From Pegea sp. RAD2-039 (lineage: Eukaryota > Chordata > Thaliacea > Salpida > Salpidae), in NCBI GenBank assembly GCA_034620365.1, contig JAQGEQ010000084.1, positions 372,001 to 436,000 of the forward strand: a stretch of DNA of 64,000 nt, written 5' to 3'. The notes below the pieces were generated by a model. That model did not search any database and had not been told where the DNA came from. It was given only the letters and a program-made list of their open reading frames with translations. Positions 51,097 through 63,979 of this stretch are shown in pieces. Each line of letters begins with the position of its first letter. Position 1 is the first letter of the stretch. The translations under genes were made by a program, and so were the position numbers.

Positions 51097-53526
51097 ATTG
51101 TTAGTTTAATCACTGACAAAGATAATCAGAATAAAAAATCAGAAACTCATCTATAAACAAATTTATTTTATAATTAGTTTCTTGATAACTTTTTTTGCAA
51201 AACATTTGGATTTTAAGGTATAGAAAATTATCCAAATATCTAATATAAATAATTTAATTATGAAATCAAAGAAAAATAATTATCAACAGATTAAAAAAAA
51301 CAATTTAAAAATATTTTAAAGATTTAATTAATTAAAAACTAATCAAGCATTCAATAGATATCAAAAAAAAATTTTAATTACTAAAAAAAATTATTTTCAA
51401 CTCAACTTTAGTCGGATTTTTTTATTTTAAACATTTTAATTTGTCTCTGTCAATCTTATAAAAACAAAATTTGATTTAAGCTGAATTGTCGCTTCTAGTT
51501 GCTATGCTACTCATACATTGAGTTTAAGGCTCGTTGTTCAAGTTATACAAATAAAATGAAAAAATTATTTTCTTAAAACTGAATTTAAAAAAAAAAGTAT
51601 AACTTTGATAAACTTCTAAATACATAATCATTTAAAAAGAAACTAAACAATTAATGCTCATAAGTGCAACTTAATTATGTTATAAATTATTATGTTATAA
51701 TTAAGCAACCAATTCAACTCTTAGTAAGAAATCTTAATTATTAAGGTTATTAAACATTAAATGATATTTAATATCGTCATCATATTGTAGTTTTGGAGCT
51801 ACCTTAACCTATTGCTTAAATTTAAAGTTTCCTACGGTAGCTTATTTTAGTGATTAATTGATAATTCTTTTAATTCTAATGATATCTTCAATAATAGCAA
51901 TGCAAATTAAGATCTAACTTTATATAGCTACGCATATAAGAACTTAAATATAATATAATATTAAAAAGTTTTGACATTTTGAGTTATAATATATATATAT
52001 ATATATAAGGGCCTGATTAGTTCGAGAGCGCCCATTCGAGATGTGCTCTGAGTGATGATGTTAAAAAAAAAACAAAGCAAAACATAATGAAATGCGAACG
52101 AAATGTACGAGGAAGACACAGTAAAATGGAATAGAAAAGCCTATAGGGTTTCTTTCTTTTCTTTAAAGCTGTTTTTCTTCTCTCTTCTTCAGTAGATTGC
52201 GAATCAGATTATCTGTTTAAACTCAGGGATGTTGAAAGGACATACGTTGAAAGATTTAGAGTTTTGTTGCATTTCTTGCTGAGATTTTAGCTTGTACTTT
52301 TCAGAATCTGATTTACTTGTTTAGTTTGAGTCTCGAAATTTTGGGTCACATCAGCATGTGAGATTTTTTCAGTTTGAATCTCATATATTAATTCTTCTTA
52401 TAAAACATCGACCTTTTTAATCAAAATTTTAATGTCAGCATCTTTTAGTATCTTAATATCTTAATTAGTTTAATTTCATTTTTTCCTGGCGAGTAAATTG
52501 AAATTTGACAAAAAATCTACGAACCAGCAATTTTTCCAACATTTTTTGTAATTTGAAACTAGATACTTTCCTATTATCAATAAACCAAATTTATGATCAT
52601 GAAAAGTCGGTTTTAAATCTTTCCTACTTTGTAATTTCACCTAAAGTGTTTTTGATATTTGAAAAAATCTTTTCTATCCTTATATCAGCTTCTTGAAAAA
52701 TTAACTCTACATACAATTTTTTAACTTAATTTTATTTATTAATTAATTGTTTGATAATCAATCTGTTTATTTCAATAAATCAATGTTCACTTCTAAGTTA
52801 TATTCTATAAAATAAAAATGAAATATTTTAAACTAATAAGATCAATAATTTCCAGAAACTATAAAAAATTTTATCAAAAATATTCTAGTAGAAAATCTAA
52901 ATGTTGTTTATGTTGTAAAAACAACTAAAATCTTTCCAGTAATTTGTTTATAAGGAATTTACAAATGTACAAATAAAACTTATGACGTCACGAGTACCCA
53001 CAAACCTTAAACTTATGTTTTTACATATAATGCGTCGTACTGAGAGGTTTAGTTAAGATCATACTTTTAGGGATCATTTCTAAAGGATGTATCTTGACTA
53101 CGTCATTTAATTATGGCGGCAGACCAATCACGATGATGAGGATTGGGATCTCCTTCTGAGCAGGAAGGTTGATGGAGGATCTTTTGATCTTACATCATGA
53201 TGACTGTTCTATCTTTCTATAATGAGAGGTGGAGGGAGGAGATCCGATCTGAGTGATTTAAATATAAAACTTCTAATTAATTACCTCATTTAAATTTCCA
53301 AGTACAACTTTCCGCGATTTGTTTTTACGTTTCAATAGTGGCTTTTAGATCAAAATATAATTATAAAATTCTTTAATTTACTAAAAAATTTCTTGAAATT
53401 TTTCAATCCACGATTTTGTACAAACCGATTTTGAAGTTACTGAATTTGACAAAAGAAAGCACTTGACAAAATAACAACAAACTGACTTCCACAAAATTTG
53501 TTATAATGTAATCAACAAGAATATCA
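51097..53526. other. AT-rich spacer upstream of CFAP141
   Basis: No coding gene seen. It has an (AT)n microsatellite at 51986-52007, a pyrimidine-rich tract near 52,150-52,195 and a TGACGTCA at 52,983. An imperfect X-box-like half site, GTTGCTATG, lies at 51,498, about 400 bases upstream of CFAP141. Confidence 0.5.
51986..52007. repeat. (AT)n microsatellite
   Basis: Uninterrupted alternating A/T run of about 20 bases. Confidence 0.85.
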
Positions 53527-53599
53527 GCCTCCATAGCTCAGGGGTTAGAGCACTGGTCTTGTAAGCCAGGGGTCGAGAGTTCGATTCTCTCTGGAGGCA
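53527..53599 (+). tRNA. tRNA-Thr (anticodon TGT)
   Basis: A 73-base cloverleaf. The acceptor stem is GCCTCCA paired with TGGAGGC plus discriminator A. The D arm contains AGCTCAGGGGTTAGAGC (A box). The anticodon stem CTGGT/GCCAG encloses the loop CT-TGT-AA, giving anticodon TGT (codon ACA). The T arm is GAGAG-TTCGATT-CTCTC (B box). No intron. A TTTT terminator for RNA polymerase III follows at about 53,604. CCA is not encoded, as usual in eukaryotes. Confidence 0.96.
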
Positions 53600-56500
53600 G
53601 TTGAGTTTTGCTTTAAAGATTAGCAAAACTTTAGAAAAATAATAAATCTTTTGAAATTGATTTTATTTGGTTTATAAGTAAATAAAATTTTGTTTATTCA
53701 GATAGTGAACTTTGTTTATCAATTAAAGTCTTGTATTAAATTACAAGATTACTTATCAATCCTCTCGCAAAAACTCTTTACAAAATAAGATAGTTGAATT
53801 GATTAAGATAGTTTGTCCAATTTAGTATCGCCCTGCTTCTTCAATAAGCTAATTTTATTGCTGTTTTGAATGCACCATTACTAATTAGTATAAATATCGA
53901 TTAATTGTTTATATTTACTTGTATACACAAAAATAATTTGTCTTGATTAATATTCAAGAGTAAAAAATTTGAAGCTTATGTAAAAACAATATTTTGAAAT
54001 TTTTTTGTTTCTTTGAATTCACGGTGGTTTATAACAATTATCAAATTATAAAATGTTTTTAAAAGATCGTTTTAAGTACACTAAGTAGAAAAGCATTTAA
54101 TAGAAAAACAGTGTAAGCCGTTTAAGTGTGATTTATCTAAACAAAATGTTAATGTTGATGTAAGTCAATATTTATATAACTGTCACTCTATTTTAGTCTC
54201 TAAAAAAGCTTTAATAATATTTTGGCAGACAATTATTTCTGTTCAAAGTTGATGTGCAAAAATTATGATGAAATAAGATGTCTTAGAAGCAAAATGGTTT
54301 TTCTTTCAACGTTAATAACAATGAAAGGAAATCATATGTCAATCAAAAAACTCATTTAAAGTTTTTTTTCTTATCAATTACTCGATGCTAAGTCAAAATA
54401 GCCAAGAAATTTTAAGATTTTTGTTTATTTATGTTTTAGCACGTACAAAAATTTGCATATATCAGTTCTTTTAACAGCTAAATTTCAAAAATTGTAGTGA
54501 AAAGTTTTGTTTTGGTAGAAATCTGCAAAAAATTAGATTCTTTATTACTGTCAGTGCAGTACTAATCAGATGACAAATTAGTTTAAATCTATTTTCGCAT
54601 TTTTATAACAAGTTTTGTTTTTATTTTTATTCGAAAATAAAATGAGTAAATAATATGTATAATTCCACTTAATTAAAATATATTAGATGTTAGTTTGAGT
54701 AGCTGTTTACTTAAATAGATTAAGATCTTAAAAAACTAGCATAAGCTTATGAATAATAACAATTATTAAACTTTGTATAAAAAAAAATTATAATAAAAGT
54801 TAATTAGGCATAAATAAGAACTTTATCAACGTCAACTCTAAAAATCGTGTATTCTATTAAAACAATACTTAAAAACAAGATTTATATTTAACATTTCAGT
54901 TAATATTATAACTTAAAATCTATTGAAGTAATTAATCTAAGTTACAATAAATCAATAACTAAAAATGTGTTAAAAATGTGCCGACCCAATAACTTGATAA
55001 CTACATACGTTGATAACTTGTTCACACTTTGTCAGTCTAAGGGTTAAACTGTAATTTATTTTGATATACTATAAATTTGTAGATATTTAATTTAAGTCTT
55101 ATCATTTTAAGGCACAAGTCAAAACGAAAACTTAGTTTTAGAAAGATGAAATTACATTCTTCAGATATTAGTATTGGATTGAGCTTAAGACAGTTTGCAA
55201 TATTCTCGCTTTTCTTTTAAAATATTCTGTATATTGCCCATATTTAATCATTGTTAACTTTATTTTGTAATAGATAGAATATACTAATAAAAAAATGTCA
55301 TATATTCAAAAAATACCAAATAATAAAATTATACAACATAACTTTTCACATTATTTAGTTTTAATTTGAATTTTGACATAATGAAATTATAGCAATATTC
55401 ACTGATGAGTACGATAACTCTAAAACACTTTTAAAAGCTTAAAAAACATCTTTGCTAAAAAAATGGCTTGATTAAAAAATGCGTTTGTCGCTGATTTAGT
55501 ATTTAGAAGCTTCATTTGATTAAGTTAGATATTTTAAAATTACGAATCACTTGTTTTTCATGTGAGGTTTTCATTGTTTTAAGAGATGTCAACTAAATTT
55601 ATTTAAGTCTTTGTTATTATCGTAACAGCTAAACCGAAATTGCTTTTAAACTTTTTTCTGAGTAGAACGAGCGGCTTTTAGATCTCAGTTTTGTGTAGTG
55701 ACTATTAATAATTGATGGCTAGCGCAGCATACAAGAAGCTGATTACATTGTATTTTACATATGCTGCCAATTCTACTGTTAGAATTACGATTCGTTATGG
55801 CATGTAAAGAAAATTATCCAAAAACTAAGATAATTTATATATAGTTGTCAGTTTTTGATTTGTGAAACAATAACTTATTTTACTTGCCGTCAACTTGATC
55901 TAAGCCTTGCTTATATTTTGAAATTAGTTTTAAAAATATTTATGATTCAATGAAATTGTATATTGTAGTTAAAATAGTATTTCAAAGTTTTTCTCTATGA
56001 ATTATTGGAGGTTAAAAATATTTAAACCAAAAAGTCAGTTTGCGTTTTTCTAATTTGTAGATATTAGCATTTTATGCGAGCTGTTTTCCAACTTATCTTT
56101 ACATGCGCTTTGTCAGCATTTCAAAATTGTTATTTTTGTACAATCAACCGTAATTTTTCTTATGAACTTTTATTATTTAATAACTAAAAAGTTGTATTTT
56201 TTTATTTATCATGTTTGAAAATCTGTTTATTTTTGTTTGTTTATAAAATACTTTTGTTTATTCTCCAACAAAATTGTATTCATTTATTAAAGTAAATTTA
56301 CATTTAGCACAATAATTAAATCATTAAGTTTTTAGTTTATTATTTTGTTATAATTTATTTTTGAAAACTTTAATTTCAATATACTAAATATAAACTTGAA
56401 ATTTTCTTTTAAATAAAGATAATAAAATTTAGATTCCTTTAAGAGATTTGGTGATGACATAATCTACAACTTTACTCTAATTTAAAAAAGTTATCCATTA

Positions 56501-58452
56501 TTTAGAATTCTTCTGGTAAAATATTCAAATTCTTTCTTTTTTAAAATGATCATTTTTTTTGTTTGAATCAAATTTTTATAATAAGATCTTTTTTAAAAAA
56601 TATTTAAAGTTTTGTATTTTTATTTCAATAAAAAAAATATTAACTGTTATTAACAAATTTATTCCAACAAGTAATAAATAAATAAACTTTAGTTTGAATT
56701 AGAAAACTGTTTTAACTTAATTTGTTAATTTATTTGCATTTATTACTAAAAATATCTTCAAGTTTTGTGATTTATTGCCTTTTATTTATTTGGTTATCAC
56801 TCATAATATATTTTTCTTCAATAACATAATCAGCTATTAACATTTTTTCACATTTGTTTGTTTACTATAAAAATTTGGTTTATCTTTTTTGACAATTGGA
56901 ATTGTTGGTATGTTTAATTATCATTCGTATTTTTGTTGAGGTATAATTTGTATATCTTTAATTTTATAAATAAGTTTCATTAACAATTCTTCATATTGTT
57001 TTTATTATGATCAAAAATTGTTTATTTTCAAATATACTTTGAGTAAAAAAGGAGTTTAATTGAATTTTAGAATTATTTAATCTTATCTTTATATTATGTT
57101 GATTATATTTCTATCTTAAGAATAAAGATACTTATTTTTTTTAATCCTATGAAAGAAAGCAAATAAATTGTTTGCTTATTCCCTCTATGATGGCTTTATT
57201 TGTAATTTTTTCATCTTTTTATATAAATATTTGATTTTTACACAAGATAATTAAAATGTATTTATTTTATGTTCATATTTCATAAATTTAGGACTTATTT
57301 ACTTTGTCATATTTTAATTTGTTTATCTTTTTGATTTCATTTTATCTTATTTTATTTTTTTATCTTTTTGGGATTTTGTTAATCTATAGTTTTCAAACTT
57401 TCTTATCAATCTAAACATCAAGCAACCTTTTTATGTTAAAGGTCAAGTTTTATTTTTCTCTATTTTTTCCCACCCACACTTATCAAATAATATTTATTTG
57501 TTGTTGACATTGTCAATCAGATTTGATTGATCATTTTTCAACTTTGTTTTTGTCAGACTTTTTACTTGCTAATGTATTCTAAATAATTATTTAAATTATG
57601 AAAAGTGAATAGTTAGAATTTTTAATTAGCTTTTAATTATGTCTTTCTATTATTGTTTTCAATTTATTTTGTATTCTAAGTTGATGTTGTTAATGAAGTT
57701 TTCACAATTGTGCTGTTGTAACCTAGACTATTGTTAAGATTTTAACCTAAAAGCTTCTTCATCTCATCAACAATGATATCATTTATATTTAAATTAATTG
57801 ATAGTCATTGATATTTCATTGTTGAAATTTTATCGTTTTTGTCAAATAAGAAATTTAAATAAAATATTTTGAGATATTTTGAGCTGGGTCTATTAAATTT
57901 CAATTTTGTAAACAAATAGGTAAATAAGATTAAAGAAAGTGACGATAAAGTAAGATAAGATTATTTATGGGTAGATAAAAAAGGTGACCTTTTAAAACCT
58001 GTTTAACTTCATAGATATATCTTGTTGATATAAATGTTCCATTTTTTCACTTTTATTGATTTCTTTTTGGTGTATCTAGAATAATTTTTTTATAGCATTT
58101 TTCTTATTCAATACAAATGGAATATTTGATAAAATGTAATTTAGACTTTCTTGTAGTTGTTGCTATAGTTGAATAGGAATTAAAACTGTTGAAATGTCAT
58201 CAGTAGTAAGTGCTACTTATATCTAAAGTTGTTTTATTCAATATTCAGCTAACATCATTTAATTTTTGATAAATTTTTCAATTAGAATTCTGTAATTCAA
58301 CCATTTTTCAGGATCACTTTCACAAATTTCTTTTTTGTGTTTCAAAAACTACATCAGTCTTCAAACTGAAAATATTTTCATTTTCCAGATATTTCTTATA
58401 AAAGATTTCTTTTTGTTTATTTCATATTTATCAATTTTATCACAAATGAAAG
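53600..58452. other. 4.9-kb AT-rich region upstream of DAAM
   Basis: No gene or RNA is visible after the tRNA. AT-rich with long T/A runs. None of the TGACGTCA palindromes that fill the next gene occur here, so their density jumps at the DAAM boundary. The DAAM promoter is presumed to lie here. Confidence 0.6.
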
Positions 58453-61400
58453 ATGACACGAAAGAAAAAAAGAAATTCGAATGTGTTTTGTGGTTGTTTC
58501 ACTAAACCTGATGATACACCTGAGATTGAATATGATCTTGCTCCAGTATCTGCAATCAACCAATCACGTCCTCCTATGCCTGCTGCAGAAGAATTACAAT
58601 CTTTGTTCCTCGAATTTGTGGTTAGTAACAAAATGACAAAGTTTTCCATTCTTATTTGTCACATCATGATGACGTCATGTTCGAGCGTTTCCTCTTCTAT
58701 TTTTAATTATAAAATCGAATATTTATCTGAACTTTTATTTCATTCAATCTTGAAACTAGAGATGAAATTCGAACAGCAGTTCTATTAACGAGCAATTACC
58801 ATCAGCTGTTCGCTTCATTAATTCAAATTTCAACTGAAAAAACATCTTCTTTTTAGAATGAGCTTGATCTTCCAGCCACACAACGTCATCAGATGCTCGC
58901 TCTTCCTCTTGAGAAGCAGTGGGAATGTGTCTACAATAAGAAACAGGTCTTCATCTTCTACTTTTCAAATTACTTCAGAAATATCGATTCACAAATCTAC
59001 TTTCGATTCGATCGCGACTAATTTGACGTGATGACGTCACACCACGTGACCAACCTACAAGCAGGATCTTACTATCAACTTTCCCTCAAGAAATTTCCAT
59101 CTAACAAGCGGGAAATCCCCTTCTTAATCGCGTTTATTTGTTGCTTAGGAACTGGAAGATAGTAGCAAGTTGGAAACCAGTTTGCCAGATTACTACATTG
59201 ACCGTCTCACCGCTATCACAACGGTAAGTTAATGACGTCATTAATTCCCGCTGCTGATGACGTCATCAGTTGTCGGAAAAGGCCCGAAATTATCTTCCAC
59301 TTAACTCGTCACACTTCACTGCTTCCGACCCTTAACTATCGGTGATGACGTCATCACTTCTTTTCTACACAGATCACAGTTCCCTCGTATGACGATGATG
59401 TCATAAACGCGAGACTGAAGCTTGTTGATGGATTGAAGAGCGCGCTGCGAACTCAACCCGTCAAGTAAGTAGCTGATGACGTCATCATTTCTCATTGAAA
59501 AGTAATGACGCCACAGATTTGTCGCGCGTTTCACCGAGCTCGATGGATTGACTTGTATCTTGAACTTCCTGTTGAAAATGGAACCGGAAATTCGGAGATC
59601 GCGAATTCATACTTCCGCTATCAGCTGTCTCAAAGCGTTGATGAACAACACGGTGAGTGACGTCATCATCTCCTCGTGTTACGTCATCATCCAGCTGGTG
59701 ACATCACACAGCAAGGACGAGCGGCCGTGTTGGCGCATCCAGACGCTATCAATGTGGTGGCGAGGAGTTTGCGATGTGATTCGGTGAGAACTAAGATTGG
59801 GGTTCTTGAGATCTTAGGAGCTGTGTGTCTTGTTCCCGGAGGACATCATAAAGTCCTCCATGCGATGCTTCACTTCCAGTCATTTGCAAATGAGCGCACG
59901 CGGTTTCAGGTTTGTCACGTGATTGTATGAACAGTGATGACGTCATCACTTCCACAGTACGTCATCAACGAGTTGGGAGCCTCTCAGCCGACTCCTGAAT
60001 TTGAAGTCAGTTTGAAAACAGCCATTTTGTCCTTCATCAACGCTCTCATTAGTTGTGGACCGGGAAAGGTTAGCGGCGATGACGTCATCATCACTTGCTG
60101 ACGTCATTGTTGTCAGGAACATTTGGAGTTTCGATGTCACCTTCGATACGAGTTGCTGATGTTAGGTATCCAACCGATGACGTCACAACTTCGCGAATAT
60201 GATAATGACGTGTTGAATCGTCATCTCGACTTCTTTGAGTTGGTGAGACGCGAAGATGAAGAAGAGATCGCTGCGCGCTTTCACGAGGTTGATGACGTCA
60301 CACAGGTGTACAGTGATGACGTCACATGTTGATGACGTTACAGAAACACGTGGACACGAAAAGCGCAAATGAAATGTTTGAAGTTTTGAAGAAGAAATTA
60401 TCTCTAACAGAAGCTTATCAACATCTTCTATCCTTACTTCAACATATGCTTCTGCTCCCAGGTTATCATCTGACGTTAAAGCTTGTGACGTCATCGTCGC
60501 GTGTTCACAGTGAACCGTAACGGAAGTCCGCATCATTGGCAGCTATTAGATCGAATCGTTCAGCAAATTTCCATTCAACAATTAGATGGTTCTGACCCTG
60601 ATATACAATTCCTTCGCGATTTCAACGTTGAACGCTGCGTCAAATTGTAAGTGATGACGTCATCAGATGTGACGTCATCAGCAGTGACGTCATCATTGTT
60701 GTAGATTGATTGATGAATTTGAAATGCGCAAATTGAAGGAAACCGCTGAAACGTTGCGCAAAAGTAAGTTGTGATGACGTCATCGACATCGCGTAAGTGT
60801 GACGTCATTATTTGATGACAGAGCAAGAAGAGATGAAGACACAATTGACGCGAAAAGAACGCGAATGTGGAACGAAGATGAAAGAGAAAGAAGATCTCAT
60901 GAAATCTTTCAACATTCTCAAAAACAAATTCGAAGTTGAAACGCGCGCGCGTCACGATCTTGAACAACGCCTCAATGACGTCATCAATCAGTCAGATCAA
61001 CTTCGTCAATCGGTCAGTTACTTCTCGCTTCCTACTCCCCACCCCCTTAATTCACTTTCACTTTGCTGTTGTTTGTGCTGTGATGATGTCATCAAACTCC
61101 TACGTCATCAACGTGCGCGCGCGTGATTTGTTGTTAACTTTTGAACTTTTCAGCCGTCAGCCAATCAGCTGAAGGGTTTGGAATCGAAGCGCTATCATGG
61201 TGACGATGATGACGTCATGGTGAGAATCTTCACATCATCTGCCACTCACAACTTATGACGTCACGTGCTCAGTTGTCTGCTTGTTGCACGTCTTTCTGTA
61301 ATGACGTTGTCTGTTAACTCGCATGCGTGTGACGTCATTAGTCAGCTAGAAACCACTCAACCATGAAGATGACGTTTTTTTATTTATGTTGTGACGTCAT

Positions 61401-63979
61401 CCTTGATGTAGAAGTCAGTAGCGCATGACGTCACCTAGAAACTTTTTATTTATCACTAACAACAACAATCAGCCGCTTGGTCGGTTGCCATAACAACAAA
61501 ACTGGTCGGTTGCCATAACAACAATTGAAAGACTTTGTTGCGATCCCAAAAAGTGAAACTAGCGACGCTTGCTGCGCATGCGCACAACAATACTCGTGAT
61601 TTTGAAATGATGACGTCATCAATTTGTTGTGCAGTTGAACAAGGAGCAAGAAGAAAAGAAGAAATTAGAATCTTTGATCTCATCAAATCAGATCTCTTCA
61701 AAATCTTCTCAAATTTCAGCAACAGCAGCAGCTCCTCTTCCAACCTCAATCCCACCTCCTCCTCCTCCTCCAGCTACTTCCATCCCTATTCCACCTCCAA
61801 TTGGGATTCCTCCACCACCTCCAGCAATTCCAGGGGTCCCGCCCCCTCCTCCACCCACTGCAGGTCTTCTAACCACCAAACGACCCCCCAAAAAAGGACC
61901 AAAACCCAAAAATCCCCTCAAATCATTTAATTGGTCTAAATTGCCCGAATCCAAGTTGGAAGGAACAATTTGGAACGATTTAGATGATGCCAAGGTGCGT
62001 TGATGGCGTCACGCGCTGATGACGTCATTATAACGCGATTGTAACGCAGATTTACAAAATTATCGACTTAAGTTTTCTGGATCACAACTTTTCAGCTTAT
62101 CAACGTCAACAGGTCGGTGTTTGTTCCCTGATGATGACGTCATCGCTAACAGCGCGCTTTTATTAACTCTAACTAATTTCTAACAAAAATTTTTTTCTAA
62201 ATGCTTGCTGATGACGTCATGAACGCGACAGGAGTCAACGACGTCACTTCCGGTCAAGGTATCTGCTTGTGCCACTAACTGCGCGCCCCAATCCATAATT
62301 TTCGCGCCCTTCCGCTCATATGACGTCATCAACAGAAATTCGGTTCACATGAAGATGTGACGTCATCAATGATGTCACGGAAGACGAAAGAGTTAGCTGT
62401 GATCGATGGAAGAAGAGCACAAAATTGTCAGATCCTGCTCTCAAAGTTGAAGATGTCAAATGAAGAGATTCGGATCGCGATACTCAATTGTGATCAGGTG
62501 ACGACCAGACACACCTCTGACGCCCTCATGTGACGTCATCAACGCGTCGTAGAGCGAGTATTTGCAGAAGGATATGTTGGAGCAATTATTAAAGTTTGTT
62601 CCAACAAAAGATGAAATCGATTTACTTCAAGAACATCAAAAAGAAGCTTCGAGAATGGCAAAAGCGGATCGATTCCTGCTTGAAATGGGCAGGTAAGTGA
62701 TGACGTCATCACCGCCCTTCTGTGCATGACGTCATCTTCTCACAGCATCTTTCACTACGAACAACGACTCGAAGCTCTTTTCTTCAAGAAGAAATTTCAT
62801 GAACGACTTTTGTATTTACAACCGAAAGTTGAAGGTGCCGATGACGTCATCGTGAATGTGACGTCATCAGATGTTTGTTGCAGATTTATTAAAAGCTTCC
62901 AGGGAAGTAGCAAGCAGCGGGAAGCTACGTAATGTCCTCGAGACGATTTTAGCGATGGGAAATTATATGAATAAAGGTCTAAGAGGAAATGCTTATGGTT
63001 TCAGAGTGTCTAGTCTCAACAAATTAGTTGATACCAAATCCAGTAATAACAGGTGACGTGTTGATGACGTCATACTTGCTGATGACGTCATTTGTGTTGA
63101 TGTTTAGATCGATGACGTTGATGCATTTTCTGTTGCAATTGTTGGAAAAGAAATCTCCGATTTCTGACTCAATAAATCTTTCATCTGATCTTCTCCATGT
63201 GGAATCAGCTGCTAGGATCAAGTGAAAAAGATTCCTCCTCGACCACTCGAACTCACAACTTTCAATTTTCAAAGCTTAAACGAGTTGGAGAAAGACGCGA
63301 GCGTGCTTCGGATAGGATTGCGAAATGTCGAGCGCGAGATCGAAGTCCTTAAGAAGATATCGGATGAAGATCGCGATCCAAAAGATCATTTTATTCCAGT
63401 GATGAGTGATTTTGTGACTGTAGCTTCTCTCAGCTTCGCGCAAATCGATGAAACTCTCACACTCGCCAAAACACAGGTTCGTCACCACTTGATGACGTCA
63501 TTGGGCGCTTATGACGGCATGTTTCGATGCAGTACGAAGCGGTGACCCGATCTTTTAGTGAAGATCCTTCCAAACTTCAACCGGAATCTTTTTTCGGAAT
63601 TTTTAGTGATTTTTTACAAACTTTTGAAAGCGCGCGATGCGAAAATATCGCAAACCGGAAACGGAAACAAGATGAAGAAAGACGCCGTCAAATTGAGATG
63701 CAGGTGCGTTTGTAGAAGGGGCACTTTTGGGGCGTAGAGATTCCTTTTCTTCCATTTCAGAGAGAAGCAGATTTAAAGAAGCGTCGCGCGATGACGAAGC
63801 GAAAACAGTCGGCAACATCCGGTGCTAGAGGAGATGACACAAGAGGTCATTTCGATGATCTTGTATCCGCTCTTCGATCCGGAGAAGTCTTCGATAGTGA
63901 CGTCACTAAGCTTCAGAAACGAAGCCGGCAGCGACGAACTGTAGCGTCATCTAGTGGATTAGATCGTGAACGCGCTTAA
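58453..63979 (+). CDS. DAAM1: DAAM formin, complete, 24 exons
   Basis: Exon ends by hand: 58453-58620, 58857-58946, 59149-59223, 59373-59464, 59517-59652, 59712-59909, 59958-60068, 60117-60287, 60344-60461, 60511-60646, 60705-60763, 60822-61012, 61154-61219, 61635-61994, 62050-62112, 62232-62258, 62384-62497, 62553-62692, 62746-62834, 62884-63052, 63108-63221, 63275-63476, 63533-63703, 63761-63979. They total 1092 residues in phase (human DAAM1 1078). The GTPase-binding/FH3 part is ~30-370 ([37 protein letters not shown]), then coiled coil ~430-520, a proline-rich FH1 ~555-620, FH2 ~635-1020 ([34 protein letters not shown]), and the DAD ([15 protein letters not shown]) with a basic tail. DAAM links Dishevelled and Rho to actin nucleation in planar-cell-polarity signalling. 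The FH2 linker after AYQRQQ is about 16 residues shorter than in human. An AG directly precedes the ATG. Introns hold the TGACGTCA array. Confidence 0.95.

Noticed and set aside
58446-58452. ATG seven bases before the DAAM start, in another frame
   Set aside because: It opens a frame of 19 codons only; if the leader is spliced at the AG next to the DAAM ATG, this upstream ATG is removed.
61709-61993. Glycine-rich 94-codon frame on the minus strand
   Set aside because: Antisense shadow of the DAAM proline-rich FH1 exon.
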